Shown here: one piece after another, positions 35,167 to 43,966 of the stretch | Layout: each line of letters starts with the position of its first letter | Position numbering within the stretch: the stretch's first letter is position 1 | Assembly: GCA_027065695.1 (NCBI GenBank) | Contig: JAMONP010000018.1 | Location: 1-64,000 of the forward strand | Direction: 5' to 3' | Length of the DNA: 64,000 nucleotides | From: Desulfuromonadales bacterium | GTDB lineage: Bacteria > Desulfobacterota > Desulfuromonadia > Desulfuromonadales > BM103 | Notes under the pieces: model-generated | Database searches by the model: none | Seen by the model: the letters and a program-made list of their open reading frames with translations, nothing else | Told to the model about the DNA's origin: nothing | Program-made: the position numbers and the translations under genes

Positions 35167-37140
35167 TCACGCGAGCGGCTGATCTGCAGGCTGTGGTCGC
35201 ATGCGTTCACGCACAGCAGCACGGCGTGGCCACTGTTTGAGCACCACAGCAACGAACAGGATCAGGCCAAGCAGGTCGAATAAAACACCCGGCCAGAACA
35301 AACAGGTCGCTGCGCCGAAGAGCAGCAGCACCTCGAACCAGGTCGCGTGGTCGAGAAAGTAGCGATCCAGACAGGCGGCAAAGGCAATCAGGCCAATCAG
35401 GGTGGCCAGCATGGTCGTTATCACATCAAAGGGTGTACCATTCATCAGTAACGGCCGGTATGCCATAACAATCGGGATGATGTAGATACCCTTGGCCAGT
35501 TTCCAGGAGGTGAAAGCCGTGCGCATCGGATTGGCACCGGCGACACCGGCGGCGGCAAAACTGGCGAGACTCACCGGCGGGGTCACATTCGAGTCCTGGG
35601 AATACCAGAAAACGATCATGTGGGCAACCACGATCGGTACACCCATGTCCTGCAATGCCGGACCAGCCAGGATCACCAATACGATATAAGAGGCAGTGAC
35701 CGGCAGACCCATGCCGAGTACTAGCGAAGCAGCACCAATCAGCAAGATGGCCAACACTTTGATGCCCATGGAGAGTTCTATAACCAGATGACTGAATTGC
35801 AGACCAAGGCCGGTCAATGAGACCATGCCGACAATGATACCAGCCGCAGCACAGGCCACTGAAACCATGACCGCATTCTTAGCCCCGAGCTCCAGAGTAT
35901 CCAGCAGTTGGCGGAAATTCATGCGGCTCTTCTTGCGTATGAAGCTGGCCGCGTAGGTGCTGACAACCGCAAGGAACCCTGCCCTCATCGGCGAGACATG
36001 GGACATTAGAGCAGAGATCAGGACGACTATCGGGATGAGAAAATGCAGGTTCTCTTTAATGACCTCAAACGCCTTGGGCAGTTGGTCCTTCGGTTGACCT
36101 TTCAGACCTAGCTTTTGGGCCTCAAAGTGCACGAACATAAGCACGGTGACGTAATACAGGATGGCCGGAACCGCCGCAATCTTGACAATCTCAAGGTAGC
36201 TGGTGTTAGTGAACTCCGCCATAAGAAAGGCACCGGCTCCCATGATCGGCGGCATCAATTGCCCTCCGGTACTCGCCGCAGCCTCCACTGCGCCCGCCAC
36301 GTGTGCTGGGTAACCTACCCGCTTCATCATTGGAATAGTGAAGGCACCGGTAGCCACCACGTTGCCCACCGCAGACCCGGAGACCGATCCCATAAAGCCG
36401 CTGGCGACTACCGCAGTTTTAGCTGGACCACCACTGAAACGACCGGTCAGGGAGTAAGCCAGGTTGATAAAGAAGTTGCCGCCACCAGTCGTCTCCAGAA
36501 ATGAGCCAAATAACACAAAGATAAAAACGAAGGTCGCAGCCACGCCGAGCGGGATACCGAAGACCCCTTCAGTGGTCAACCAAAGAGTCGTTGACATGCG
36601 TTCAATAGTGTAGCCTTTATGAATGATCAGATCCGGCATATATTGGCCGAAGTAGGCATAGAGCAAGAACGACAGGCAGATACCTGCCATGATGTTACCG
36701 ATCACCCGACGGCAAGCCTCAAGGACCAGACAGACACCGATCACACCCACAGCAACGTCCGCGGGAAGCCAGTCTCCTTGACGCTCGAAGATCTCTTCCA
36801 TGTTGAAGCCAAGATAGAAAATGGTGTAGAGAGAGATAGCCACCAAAGCAAGATCAAGAACCAACCAGACGCTGAACTTGTCCTTGCGGGCTCCCTTGAA
36901 CGGAGGATGGATCAGGAAGGTCAGGCAGAGGATCGCGCCGAGGTGTATCGAGCGTTGCAGAAGGGCTGTCATCGCCGTAAGACCGGCAGTGTAGAGCTGA
37001 AAAAGGCTCAGGGCGACGGCCAGAACAAAGACAACCCTGGCGATGGTCGCGACCAGTTTCAGGTTTTGATCCTCCGGAGGGATATCTTCGTAATGCTCAA
37101 CATGGACTTTAATCGGTTGCTGGGGTTTTACTTCTGACAT
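35167..37140 (-). CDS. TRAP transporter permease, fused small and large subunits
   Basis: A 657-residue membrane protein with an N-terminal four-helix DctQ-like part and a long DctM-like part, the 4TM/12TM fusion that goes with TAXI binding proteins. GSVSGSAVGNVVATGAFTIPMMKR near residue 240 and GMGLPVTASYIVLVILAGPAL near residue 475 are family hallmarks. The start at 37140 has AGGAG 6 bp upstream; a frame extending to 37170 is less likely. It overlaps the DUF1850 gene by about 32 bp. Solute unknown. Confidence 0.92.
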   Translation of the reverse strand: MSEVKPQQPIKVHVEHYEDIPPEDQNLKLVATIARVVFVLAVALSLFQLYTAGLTAMTALLQRSIHLGAILCLTFLIHPPFKGARKDKFSVWLVLDLALVAISLYTIFYLGFNMEEIFERQGDWLPADVAVGVIGVCLVLEACRRVIGNIMAGICLSFLLYAYFGQYMPDLIIHKGYTIERMSTTLWLTTEGVFGIPLGVAATFVFIFVLFGSFLETTGGGNFFINLAYSLTGRFSGGPAKTAVVASGFMGSVSGSAVGNVVATGAFTIPMMKRVGYPAHVAGAVEAAASTGGQLMPPIMGAGAFLMAEFTNTSYLEIVKIAAVPAILYYVTVLMFVHFEAQKLGLKGQPKDQLPKAFEVIKENLHFLIPIVVLISALMSHVSPMRAGFLAVVSTYAASFIRKKSRMNFRQLLDTLELGAKNAVMVSVACAAAGIIVGMVSLTGLGLQFSHLVIELSMGIKVLAILLIGAASLVLGMGLPVTASYIVLVILAGPALQDMGVPIVVAHMIVFWYSQDSNVTPPVSLASFAAAGVAGANPMRTAFTSWKLAKGIYIIPIVMAYRPLLMNGTPFDVITTMLATLIGLIAFAACLDRYFLDHATWFEVLLLFGAATCLFWPGVLFDLLGLILFVAVVLKQWPRRAAVRERMRPQPADQPLA

Positions 37141-37693
37141 CGACTGCTCCTGATTGAGGTGTTGCAGCATGTGGCACCCAATAGCGCCAGATGCTGTAAA
37201 AGCGTTTGACAGGACGAGCCGAAACCAGTACTGCGGTGCCGGCAGCTATGGCAGACAGATTAGTTTGCGTGTCTCTCCAGAGAATCGTGTGGTCAACTCC
37301 AGGGCTGCCGATGCGCAACACAAACTCGCCGAGCAGGTAGTGCATTCCCTTGATCATCTGTAGCCCATCGTGACCAACCCAATGACCTCGTCCTGGCAGG
37401 TCACCCATACCAGCGCCAACCATAACAAAACGTTCCTCCTCGATAAAAATATTCCCGGAACGATCCACGCTGTGAACCTCCCATATCGGCTCTTTATCTA
37501 CAGAATGTATATAGTAAAGAGTGAAACCTTCCCCTTCATCCAGAGGTGCGACCAGTAGAGGGGCACCACCAGCGACCGGTTCGATTCTGAGCTCCAAACC
37601 GGTCGTTGCAGCCATATACCAGCTACCAATCAGAAGAGAAGCAAGGATCAACAACAACTTGAAATGGGCGGTAACAAAATGCATTCGGTTCAT
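37109..37693 (-). CDS. DUF1850 domain protein of the TAXI-TRAP operon
   Basis: About 194 residues with an N-terminal membrane anchor (LLLILASLLIGSWYMAATTG) and a DUF1850 domain, recognised from YYIHSVDKEPIWEVHSVD and RFVMVGAGMGDLPG. DUF1850 proteins are commonly encoded between TAXI binding proteins and fused TRAP permeases; their role is unknown. The ATG at 37693 follows a hairpin that may limit expression; there is no good Shine-Dalgarno site, and the ATG at 37684 or a TTG at 37714 are alternatives. Confidence 0.82.
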   Translation of the reverse strand: MNRMHFVTAHFKLLLILASLLIGSWYMAATTGLELRIEPVAGGAPLLVAPLDEGEGFTLYYIHSVDKEPIWEVHSVDRSGNIFIEEERFVMVGAGMGDLPGRGHWVGHDGLQMIKGMHYLLGEFVLRIGSPGVDHTILWRDTQTNLSAIAAGTAVLVSARPVKRFYSIWRYWVPHAATPQSGAVDVRSKTPATD

Positions 37694-37702
37694 AAAAATG
37701 GA

Positions 37703-37726
37703 CGCCGTCCCCAAAAAGGGACGGCG
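37703..37726 (-). terminator. Intercistronic hairpin after the TAXI binding-protein gene
   Basis: CGCCGTCCC and GGGACGGCG form a 9-bp stem with an A/T loop; on the minus strand it is followed by GTCCATTTTTATG, so a T run reaches into the start of the next gene. It probably works as a partial terminator or mRNA stabiliser, giving more binding protein than permease. Confidence 0.65.
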
Positions 37727-37741
37727 CTCATACAGCTATGA

Positions 37742-38707
37742 TCAGGGTTTCAGTTTGGCTGGAACAGAGACGCCTTTCTCTTCAATGGCGCGAATGGCAC
37801 CGGGATGCAGTGGGATTGGCGACTTGCCCACGGCATTTTCCGGAGTTGAGTACTTGGCAAATGGATGGATTTTACGCAAAAACTCATTGTTTTCAAACAG
37901 CGTCTTGGCAAGGTTGTAGACCAGGTCATCAGGCAGGCTCTTCTGGACGATGATCACGTTCCAGACACTGATAGTTGGAACGGGCTTGTCAACCCCCTGG
38001 TAGGTTCCACCGTCTAAATCCCAACTGGAGTAGAAACCATACTTACTGGTAACCTTCTTCTGCTGCTCGGGGGTGAAAGAGATGATTTCTATATCGTGAG
38101 TACTCGCAAGGTCCATAATGGAACTGGTGCCTGGAGCCACAACCCAGAAGCCAGCATCAATGGTGCCATCCTTGAGAGCATTGGCTGTCTCGTTAAACGA
38201 CAGACGACTCGTATCGAAACTCTTCATATCGACGCCGATCGCTTTGAGTACCAGGTCTGCCATGAAGGCAGTACCGCTACCAGGCGCGCCGAGACTGATA
38301 TTCTTGCCTGCAAAATCAGTAACGTTTTTAATCCCAGAGCCTTTCAGAGTGACCAACTGCAGCACATTCGGATACATTGCTGCCATAGCCAGGACATTTT
38401 GAGGCTTGCCATCGAACTTGCCCACGCCGCCGTACGCCTGGAAAGCAACATCACCCATAACCATACCGACCACGGTTTCGCCGCGATGGGCAAGCTTAAT
38501 ATTCTCAACACTGGCACCAGTGACTTCCGCCACGGCCTTAACATCTTTGACATTCTTGGTCCAAACCTCTGCAAGACCGCCGCCATAGGGATAGTAGACA
38601 CCGCCGGTACCACCGGTACCGATGGAGATGAAGTTGGTCTTTGCCGCAACGGCAACAGGCAGGCTCAGGGCCACACATACAATAATGGTTGTCAGCACGC
38701 GTTTCAT
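37742..38707 (-). CDS. TAXI family TRAP transporter solute-binding protein
   Basis: Periplasmic binding protein, 321 residues, signal peptide at residues 1-22 (cleavage after SLPVAVA). FISIGTGGTGGVYYPYGGGLAEVW around residues 26-49 is the TAXI-family signature, and APGSGTAFMADLV near residue 136 is the second conserved loop. TAXI proteins bind glutamate, dicarboxylates or other acids in known cases. AGGAGG precedes the ATG. It is the second gene of the sigma-54-preceded operon. Confidence 0.92.
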   Translation of the reverse strand: MKRVLTTIIVCVALSLPVAVAAKTNFISIGTGGTGGVYYPYGGGLAEVWTKNVKDVKAVAEVTGASVENIKLAHRGETVVGMVMGDVAFQAYGGVGKFDGKPQNVLAMAAMYPNVLQLVTLKGSGIKNVTDFAGKNISLGAPGSGTAFMADLVLKAIGVDMKSFDTSRLSFNETANALKDGTIDAGFWVVAPGTSSIMDLASTHDIEIISFTPEQQKKVTSKYGFYSSWDLDGGTYQGVDKPVPTISVWNVIIVQKSLPDDLVYNLAKTLFENNEFLRKIHPFAKYSTPENAVGKSPIPLHPGAIRAIEEKGVSVPAKLKP

Positions 38708-38733
38708 TCTATAATACCTCCTTGAATCGTGGT

Positions 38734-39153
38734 TTATTGGCTTACAGTCTTGACCAGCAGGGTCACCTTGCCAGCCTTCTCAGCCATACCCTGGATAGGG
38801 TAGGTAAAAGACGCTTCTTCGCCCGGTTTGACTACCGGCGGCTTGCCTTTGCGCGGCAACAATCCACCTACAGCCTTACCATTGTCCAGGAAAAGGTTGA
38901 CCCGGTAGCGTTGATCGACGCTGGAGACATTCTTGACTGTAACCGCGAAATGCAACGATTTGACACCCTTATAGTCCTTAAAGGAGCAGTCAAAACCGAC
39001 AACTTCGGCTTCAGGCGCCACTTGAGCATCGATACTGCCAGCGTCCTCACACGACACGGCCGCTGAGGCTTCGATGGTGTTGGTTGCACCGTCAGTCAAG
39101 ACGAGTGTACAGGCCAGCAGGACCATCATTAACAGGCTTTGTGAAAGCTTCAT
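38734..39153 (-). CDS. Secreted protein of unknown function, first gene of the TRAP operon
   Basis: 139 residues, with a signal peptide (LLMMVLLACTLVLTDGATNT, residues about 8-27). The mature part carries two cysteines (SCEDAG and FDCSFKD), then alternating strands (LHFAVTVKNVSSVDQRYRVNLFL) and VVKPGEEASFTYPI, the pattern of an immunoglobulin-like FxLYD domain. The ATG at 39153 has AGGAGG about 6 bp upstream; an open frame extending to 39222 overlaps promoter sequence. It lies 26 bp before the TAXI gene and immediately after the sigma-54 promoter. I do not recognise it; an accessory periplasmic role in uptake is inferred from position. Confidence 0.75.
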   Translation of the reverse strand: MKLSQSLLMMVLLACTLVLTDGATNTIEASAAVSCEDAGSIDAQVAPEAEVVGFDCSFKDYKGVKSLHFAVTVKNVSSVDQRYRVNLFLDNGKAVGGLLPRKGKPPVVKPGEEASFTYPIQGMAEKAGKVTLLVKTVSQ

Positions 39154-39226
39154 TTCTGTTCCTCCTTCAGTGTGGGGTAAAAAAATTCCTGACACAGAGT
39201 CCCGTGCCCGGTAACGGATCAATCAG

Positions 39227-39240
39227 TACAGTATACTGTA
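39227..39240. promoter_or_regulatory. Perfect 14-bp palindrome in the TRAP operon leader
   Basis: TACAGTATACTGTA is its own reverse complement. It lies 74 bp upstream of the secreted-protein start codon and about 30 bp downstream of the predicted sigma-54 start site, so a bound repressor there would block transcription. CTGT/ACAG halves recall LexA or GntR operators, but the spacing does not fit LexA. Confidence 0.45.
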
Positions 39241-39282
39241 TGGATCACGAGATGATACTGAGCTTCAATAGAAATTATTAAG

Positions 39283-39297
39283 GCAAAGTATGTGCCA
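39283..39297 (-). promoter_or_regulatory. Sigma-54 promoter of the TRAP transporter operon
   Basis: On the minus strand TGGCAC-ATACT-TTGC matches the -24/-12 consensus TGGCAC-N5-TTGC at every conserved base. The predicted start lies near 39272, about 120 bp before the secreted-protein gene. A sigma-54 activator gene of the DctD type ends about 110 bp upstream. Confidence 0.8.
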
Positions 39298-39348
39298 GCG
39301 TGGAAAGTGCTAGTGGATTCGATCTTTATGATGATTTGGAAGGATTTT

Positions 39349-39366
39349 TCGGCGAAACCTTGCCGA
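39349..39366. promoter_or_regulatory. Candidate activator site for the sigma-54 promoter
   Basis: TCGGC-N8-GCCGA within a TTTTTCGG context lies about 60-75 bp upstream of the -24 element, a usual place for an enhancer-binding protein. Only one dyad is clear, so the assignment is tentative. Confidence 0.35.
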
Positions 39367-39404
39367 TTTTTCGTGGACAATGAGCAATATCTTGCCTAAC
39401 CTGC

Positions 39405-40769
39405 TCAAGTAAAATCTTTGCGTTCCAGCTTATAACGAGTCATTTTCTCATTCAGCGTGCGCCGTGGCAAATTAAGATCTTCCATCACCAACTGCACATC
39501 GCCCTTATGCCGTAACAGCGCCTGCTCAAGCAGGCAGCGTTCATAGTGACGTAGCAGATCCTGCAGTGAAGAGCCCTCCGGCAGCACGGCTTCCATATTA
39601 GGGTTCCTTAAAATTGCCGACAGTCTTTGCTCTTCAGGTAAGGAGGAAAGAACACAACGCTCGGCAACATTCTTCAACTCACGTACATTGCCGGGCCAGT
39701 TATGGGCCATCAGAAGGCCGGCATCCTGGTCCTTCAACGGCACCGCCGGACGGTTGTAAGTTGCTGAGGCCTGAGCGCTGAAATAATCAAACAGTAACAG
39801 TATGTCGCCACCGCGCTCACGCAACGGCGGCACACGCAACTCAACCACGTTGATTCGGTAATAGAGGTCTTCACGGAATCTCCCGGCAGAACATTCATCC
39901 AGCAGATCCTTGTTGGTGGCACTTATTAGTCGCACATCGATCGGTTGCGGCTCGTTAGAGCCAATGCGCACCACTTCCCGTTCCTGTAAAGCCCGCAGCA
40001 CCTTGACCTGTAGCGGCAGGGGCATAGTGCCGATCTCATCGAGAAACAGGGAGCCTTTTTGGGCATATTCGAAACGGCCGATGCGACGCCGGTCTGCCCC
40101 TGTGAAGGCACCCCGCTCATGACCAAAGAGCTCGCTTTCAAACATACTCTCCGGAACAGCACCACAGTTAATCGCAACATAATTGCCATCTTTACGGGCA
40201 CCAAAATCATGTAGACAGCGGGCAACAACCTCTTTTCCCGTACCGGTCTCTCCCTGGATCAACACCGGAACATCGGTATCGGATACATTGAGAATTTCTT
40301 CGCGCAAATGTCTGATAGCCGGACAGTTGCCGAGCAAACGCTGATCGATATCAACATTATCTGACAAACGACGACGAAGATCACGGTTCTCCATCACCAG
40401 ACGACGCATTTCACAAGCCCGCTGGATCACATCAAGAATTCGTTCCGGTGCGAAGGGCTTTTCGATAAAATCGTAGGCCCCCTGGCGCATTGCCTCGACT
40501 GCCATCTGAACATCCCCGTGTGCGGTGACTAAAATCACCGGGATCTCTTTATCAAAAGAATTCAGACGAGCAAGGAATTCCATGCCATCCATTTTCGGCA
40601 TCTTTACATCGGTGATAACTATACCTTCGATCTCTGCGTTCAGTTGCGCCAAGGCCGTCGGAGCATTCGGAAAGGTCGTGACATCATATCCGGCAAGTTC
40701 CAGCCATTGGGCCGTTGCCGCACGCATCTCCGCGTCATCATCAATCAGGTAAACCTTGTGACAAATCAC
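39405..40769 (-). CDS. Sigma-54-dependent response regulator, DctD-like
   Basis: 454 residues: receiver domain (phospho-acceptor aspartate in VITDVKMPKMDG near residue 54), AAA+ domain with Walker A GETGTGKE near residue 168, the sigma-54 contact loop GAFTGA near residue 219, and a Fis-type helix-turn-helix at the end. It starts at a GTG overlapping the kinase stop (GTGA), so translation is coupled. Context points to control of the TRAP operon just downstream. Confidence 0.93.
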   Translation of the reverse strand: MICHKVYLIDDDAEMRAATAQWLELAGYDVTTFPNAPTALAQLNAEIEGIVITDVKMPKMDGMEFLARLNSFDKEIPVILVTAHGDVQMAVEAMRQGAYDFIEKPFAPERILDVIQRACEMRRLVMENRDLRRRLSDNVDIDQRLLGNCPAIRHLREEILNVSDTDVPVLIQGETGTGKEVVARCLHDFGARKDGNYVAINCGAVPESMFESELFGHERGAFTGADRRRIGRFEYAQKGSLFLDEIGTMPLPLQVKVLRALQEREVVRIGSNEPQPIDVRLISATNKDLLDECSAGRFREDLYYRINVVELRVPPLRERGGDILLLFDYFSAQASATYNRPAVPLKDQDAGLLMAHNWPGNVRELKNVAERCVLSSLPEEQRLSAILRNPNMEAVLPEGSSLQDLLRHYERCLLEQALLRHKGDVQLVMEDLNLPRRTLNEKMTRYKLERKDFT

Positions 40770-42559
40770 TCTTTTACCTTATCGGTTTTCTTTGTTTGAT
40801 TCAAAAGAGGCAGCCGGACAACAAAACTGGCCCCCCGGTCATGATTATTCGCTGCATGAATTGTTCCGCCAAGGTCAGTGACAATACGATAGGAAATCGA
40901 CAGCCCCAACCCCAGGCCTTTGCCAACCTCCTTGGTTGTAAAAAATGGATTAAAGAGTTCTGCCAGATTTTTTTCTTCAATCCCTGAACCGGAGTCCTCA
41001 AAAACGATTTCAGCCTCCTGTTCCTGAACAAGGACCTGAATCCTCAATATGCGTTTTGAAGCTCCACGCATGGCATCCACAGCATTACGAATCAGATTGA
41101 CCAGAACCTGCTCTATCCGACCACGATCACCACTTATGACGACCGGCTCCTCCGGTATCTGTTTGCGAAGAGACACCTCGGCTTCGCTGAGCAGAGGATC
41201 CGTCATTGCCAGTGCCCCATCAAGACATTCCTGCACCACGACAGGTTTACGCAGCTTAGGGGCTTTATATGCGAAGGTTTTGAGCTGGGCAGTGATTGAT
41301 GCCATATGGTCCGTGAGCCGCTCCACCGACGCAAAGCTTTCACGCACCTTATCCGGCTCCTCGCGCTCAAGGAGCAAGCGCCCACTGGCAGCATATGTAC
41401 GCATGGCTGAAATCGGTTGGTTCAACTCGTGAACAATACCGGTTGCCATCTGTCCGAGAGCGGCTAATTTGCTACTCTGCACCAATTCTGTTTGAGCATC
41501 TAGCAAAGCTTTCTCAGCTCGATCACGTTCGTCTATTTCCTCCTGCAGACGCAAGTTCAACTCGCGCATGGCTTCGGCATCTCTGGCTTTACGTCGAGAC
41601 AGCTGTTTCTGGCGTCGTTCGCGGACATACATGACCAGTACCAGCGCCAGCAGTACCGAAGCAATGCCGATTATAGCCACTGCCTGAGTACGCTCTTCTA
41701 CAAGAGTCATAGGTGTCAGATGATGCAGTTCCCAGTCCATACCAGCTAAAGGTCTGGATAACATCAGGTAACTGATGCCTTCAGCGCGGACAATACGCCG
41801 TCCTTCACCCAGGATTTTTATTGTCTGTAATGGTGATAACTGCAGGGGTTGGTTGACATATTGCCTGCCAGCATGAATGCTGGCTCTCTGTACTTCGCTC
41901 AAGGGAGCAAGGGTTCTGTATTTCCACTCATCACGACTGGCAAGGAAGAGCACACCATTGTTGTCGCTGACCAGAACAGTCTCTCCACCTCGGCTCCAGT
42001 CATCCTGAAGAGGATCGAGGTCAACCTTGACGACAGCGGCTCCGACGAAACGTTCTTGTCGATAGACGGGATGAGACATGAATAAACCGGGTAGTCCGGT
42101 GGTGACACCAATCGCAAAGAAACGCCCCTGGCGGTTTTGTTGCGCATCGAAAAAGTAAGGACGGAAACCGTAGTTATTACCCACAAAGCTGAACGACTCA
42201 CGCCAGTTGCTCGAAGCCAGAGTCGTGCCTGAGGCAGCCATCACATAGAGGGCATCGGAACCAGCCTCACGATTCAACTCTTCAAGGTAACGATTTACCC
42301 TTTCGGCAGAGACGCCCCGATCAAGTAACTCCCGTACCGCTTCATTCTGAGCCAGGACATATGGCAGATACGCATAACGGCTCAAGGCTCCGCGCAGAGT
42401 GCCGGCATAAAGGGTTAAACGTTCACCACCAGTAGTTATCAAAGATTCAAGCGCTAGCTCGTGAGTAAGACGAGTCGCTTGCCAGACCAACCCCATAAAC
42501 AGAGATATAACAACTGCAAAGATCCAGTAGTGGACAGTCTGTTTTTTAAAATATGCCAT
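40766..42559 (-). CDS. Sensor histidine kinase, DctB-like
   Basis: About 597 residues: membrane helix near the N-terminus, a periplasmic double-Cache sensor (about residues 35-270, including SGTTLASSNWRESF), a second membrane helix, a coiled coil, then HisKA with the phospho-histidine in GIVHELNQPISAMRTYA and an HATPase domain (NLIRNAVDAMRG, GLGLGLSISYRIV). This is the DctB layout, used to sense C4-dicarboxylates in known cases. The open frame reaches a GTG at 42661, which would put it 5 bp after the flavoprotein gene; the ATG at 42559 is chosen because it precedes the usual first helix, without a good ribosome site. Confidence 0.9.
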   Translation of the reverse strand: MAYFKKQTVHYWIFAVVISLFMGLVWQATRLTHELALESLITTGGERLTLYAGTLRGALSRYAYLPYVLAQNEAVRELLDRGVSAERVNRYLEELNREAGSDALYVMAASGTTLASSNWRESFSFVGNNYGFRPYFFDAQQNRQGRFFAIGVTTGLPGLFMSHPVYRQERFVGAAVVKVDLDPLQDDWSRGGETVLVSDNNGVLFLASRDEWKYRTLAPLSEVQRASIHAGRQYVNQPLQLSPLQTIKILGEGRRIVRAEGISYLMLSRPLAGMDWELHHLTPMTLVEERTQAVAIIGIASVLLALVLVMYVRERRQKQLSRRKARDAEAMRELNLRLQEEIDERDRAEKALLDAQTELVQSSKLAALGQMATGIVHELNQPISAMRTYAASGRLLLEREEPDKVRESFASVERLTDHMASITAQLKTFAYKAPKLRKPVVVQECLDGALAMTDPLLSEAEVSLRKQIPEEPVVISGDRGRIEQVLVNLIRNAVDAMRGASKRILRIQVLVQEQEAEIVFEDSGSGIEEKNLAELFNPFFTTKEVGKGLGLGLSISYRIVTDLGGTIHAANNHDRGASFVVRLPLLNQTKKTDKVKE

Positions 42560-42666
42560 TTCTACAAATCCGACCAGTATCGCGGCAACGATGAAATGGC
42601 GCAAAATCACGCTGGTCAGCCTTAAGTTGATCCAGAAAAACCAGCTATAAGTTACACCCACCCATT

Positions 42667-43788
42667 TTACTGTTTAGACAGCTCGCCATCTATCTTTTCG
42701 CGTATGGCTATCACCACCGTGTAGGCATCATTGATTGCAGTATGAATCAGGTTGGGGTGCTTGCGCTCCTGAATGGAACTGCCACTGATACACATAAAGG
42801 ACGGAGAGATACCACCGCCAATGACATAGATCCCTTTCCTGGTAGATTCAAAATCAGCGGTCAGCAAGAGCAGCCGGTCACCTTCCTTGGCAACCCGGCA
42901 AACGCCCTCAGTACAGGCAATCGATTGTAAGCCAAGCTTATCGAAAACCGGCAGCGGACCTTGAGAACCGATACAGGCCAAGACATTCTGCATCGGAAAA
43001 CTTAATGCATTGTAAATTTCAATGCCATCAGACTGCCTCACCTCGCTGGTTCGTATAACCAGACGGTCGACCCCATACTTGTCAACCTCACCAATGCGCG
43101 GTTGAGCCCCAGGCAGCAACCGAACATGACCGCCGAGCAGGATCTCTTCACCTAGGCGCTGCGCGGTTTCTTTGTTAACATCAAAAGTCGCGGCAATATG
43201 GGCCCAGTAAACCGGTTGGTCATCCTCAGCCTCACGTTTGGCACGCAAAATCGAACTGATAACATCGGCGGCCGTATTGCCTCCGCCAATTACCAGGGTT
43301 CGCATGCCGATATATTTTTTTGGATCATCGAGGGTCTTGGCAACCATCTTGGCATCCCCATAAACAGTCAACTCCTTGGGGATACTACTACCAAAAGAGA
43401 GAATGATGCGCTTCACCCGCAACGCTCCTTTAGAGGTCGACACCAGATACCCTTGCCGTTCTTCCTGAACATCTTCAAACTGCGTTTCCAACTGCAGGTT
43501 CAGTTCCTCATGTTCAACAAAATGTTCCACATACTGCAGATATTTTTCTACCGTCACCGGTTTGTCCGGTGGCTGCAGAGCCGTGACTCGAAAGGGTTCT
43601 TCACTATCCTTAGGTCGTGATGGAAAAACATTTTTGCCAGCGGGGTAAGTGGTTGCTATGCCCTGAAAAACCCGCTTACCCGATTCAATCAGGAGATAAC
43701 TAATGCCTTGCTGGTGACACAGGTAGGCGGCGGCGACCCCGGCGGGACCGGCACCTATGATAAGAACTTCATATTCCTGTTGCGTCAT
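42667..43788 (-). CDS. FAD/NAD(P)-dependent oxidoreductase (YpdA-like)
   Basis: 373-residue flavoprotein. IIGAGPAGVAAAYL at residue 10 is the FAD-binding motif and VIGGGNTAADVI near residue 165 the NAD(P) motif, as in thioredoxin-reductase-like proteins. There is no CxxC redox pair, so it is not a thioredoxin reductase; RVFQGIATTYPAGKNVFPSRP resembles YpdA-type proteins. GGGAGG is 3 bp from the ATG. It lies upstream of the DctB/DctD-like pair on the same strand and may be co-transcribed. Confidence 0.82.
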   Translation of the reverse strand: MTQQEYEVLIIGAGPAGVAAAYLCHQQGISYLLIESGKRVFQGIATTYPAGKNVFPSRPKDSEEPFRVTALQPPDKPVTVEKYLQYVEHFVEHEELNLQLETQFEDVQEERQGYLVSTSKGALRVKRIILSFGSSIPKELTVYGDAKMVAKTLDDPKKYIGMRTLVIGGGNTAADVISSILRAKREAEDDQPVYWAHIAATFDVNKETAQRLGEEILLGGHVRLLPGAQPRIGEVDKYGVDRLVIRTSEVRQSDGIEIYNALSFPMQNVLACIGSQGPLPVFDKLGLQSIACTEGVCRVAKEGDRLLLLTADFESTRKGIYVIGGGISPSFMCISGSSIQERKHPNLIHTAINDAYTVVIAIREKIDGELSKQ

Positions 43789-43966
43789 AAATCCTCCCGT
43801 AATAATACAGCGTTAATCCGTATCGGTTAATCTGTTTGTAAAACACTCACAGACAGGTTTGATTCACCTCCGCGCTGCTCTTTTGATGCTCACTGTATCA
43901 CATATACTTCAAAGTTCTGTTCGCTTGCGGCTGTTTTAGTTTAATTATCCCGAGCCTCTTGCAAAA

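Noticed and set aside
39227-39240. LexA box
   Set aside because: The palindrome has CTGT/ACAG halves but in the wrong order and spacing for CTGT-N8-ACAG.
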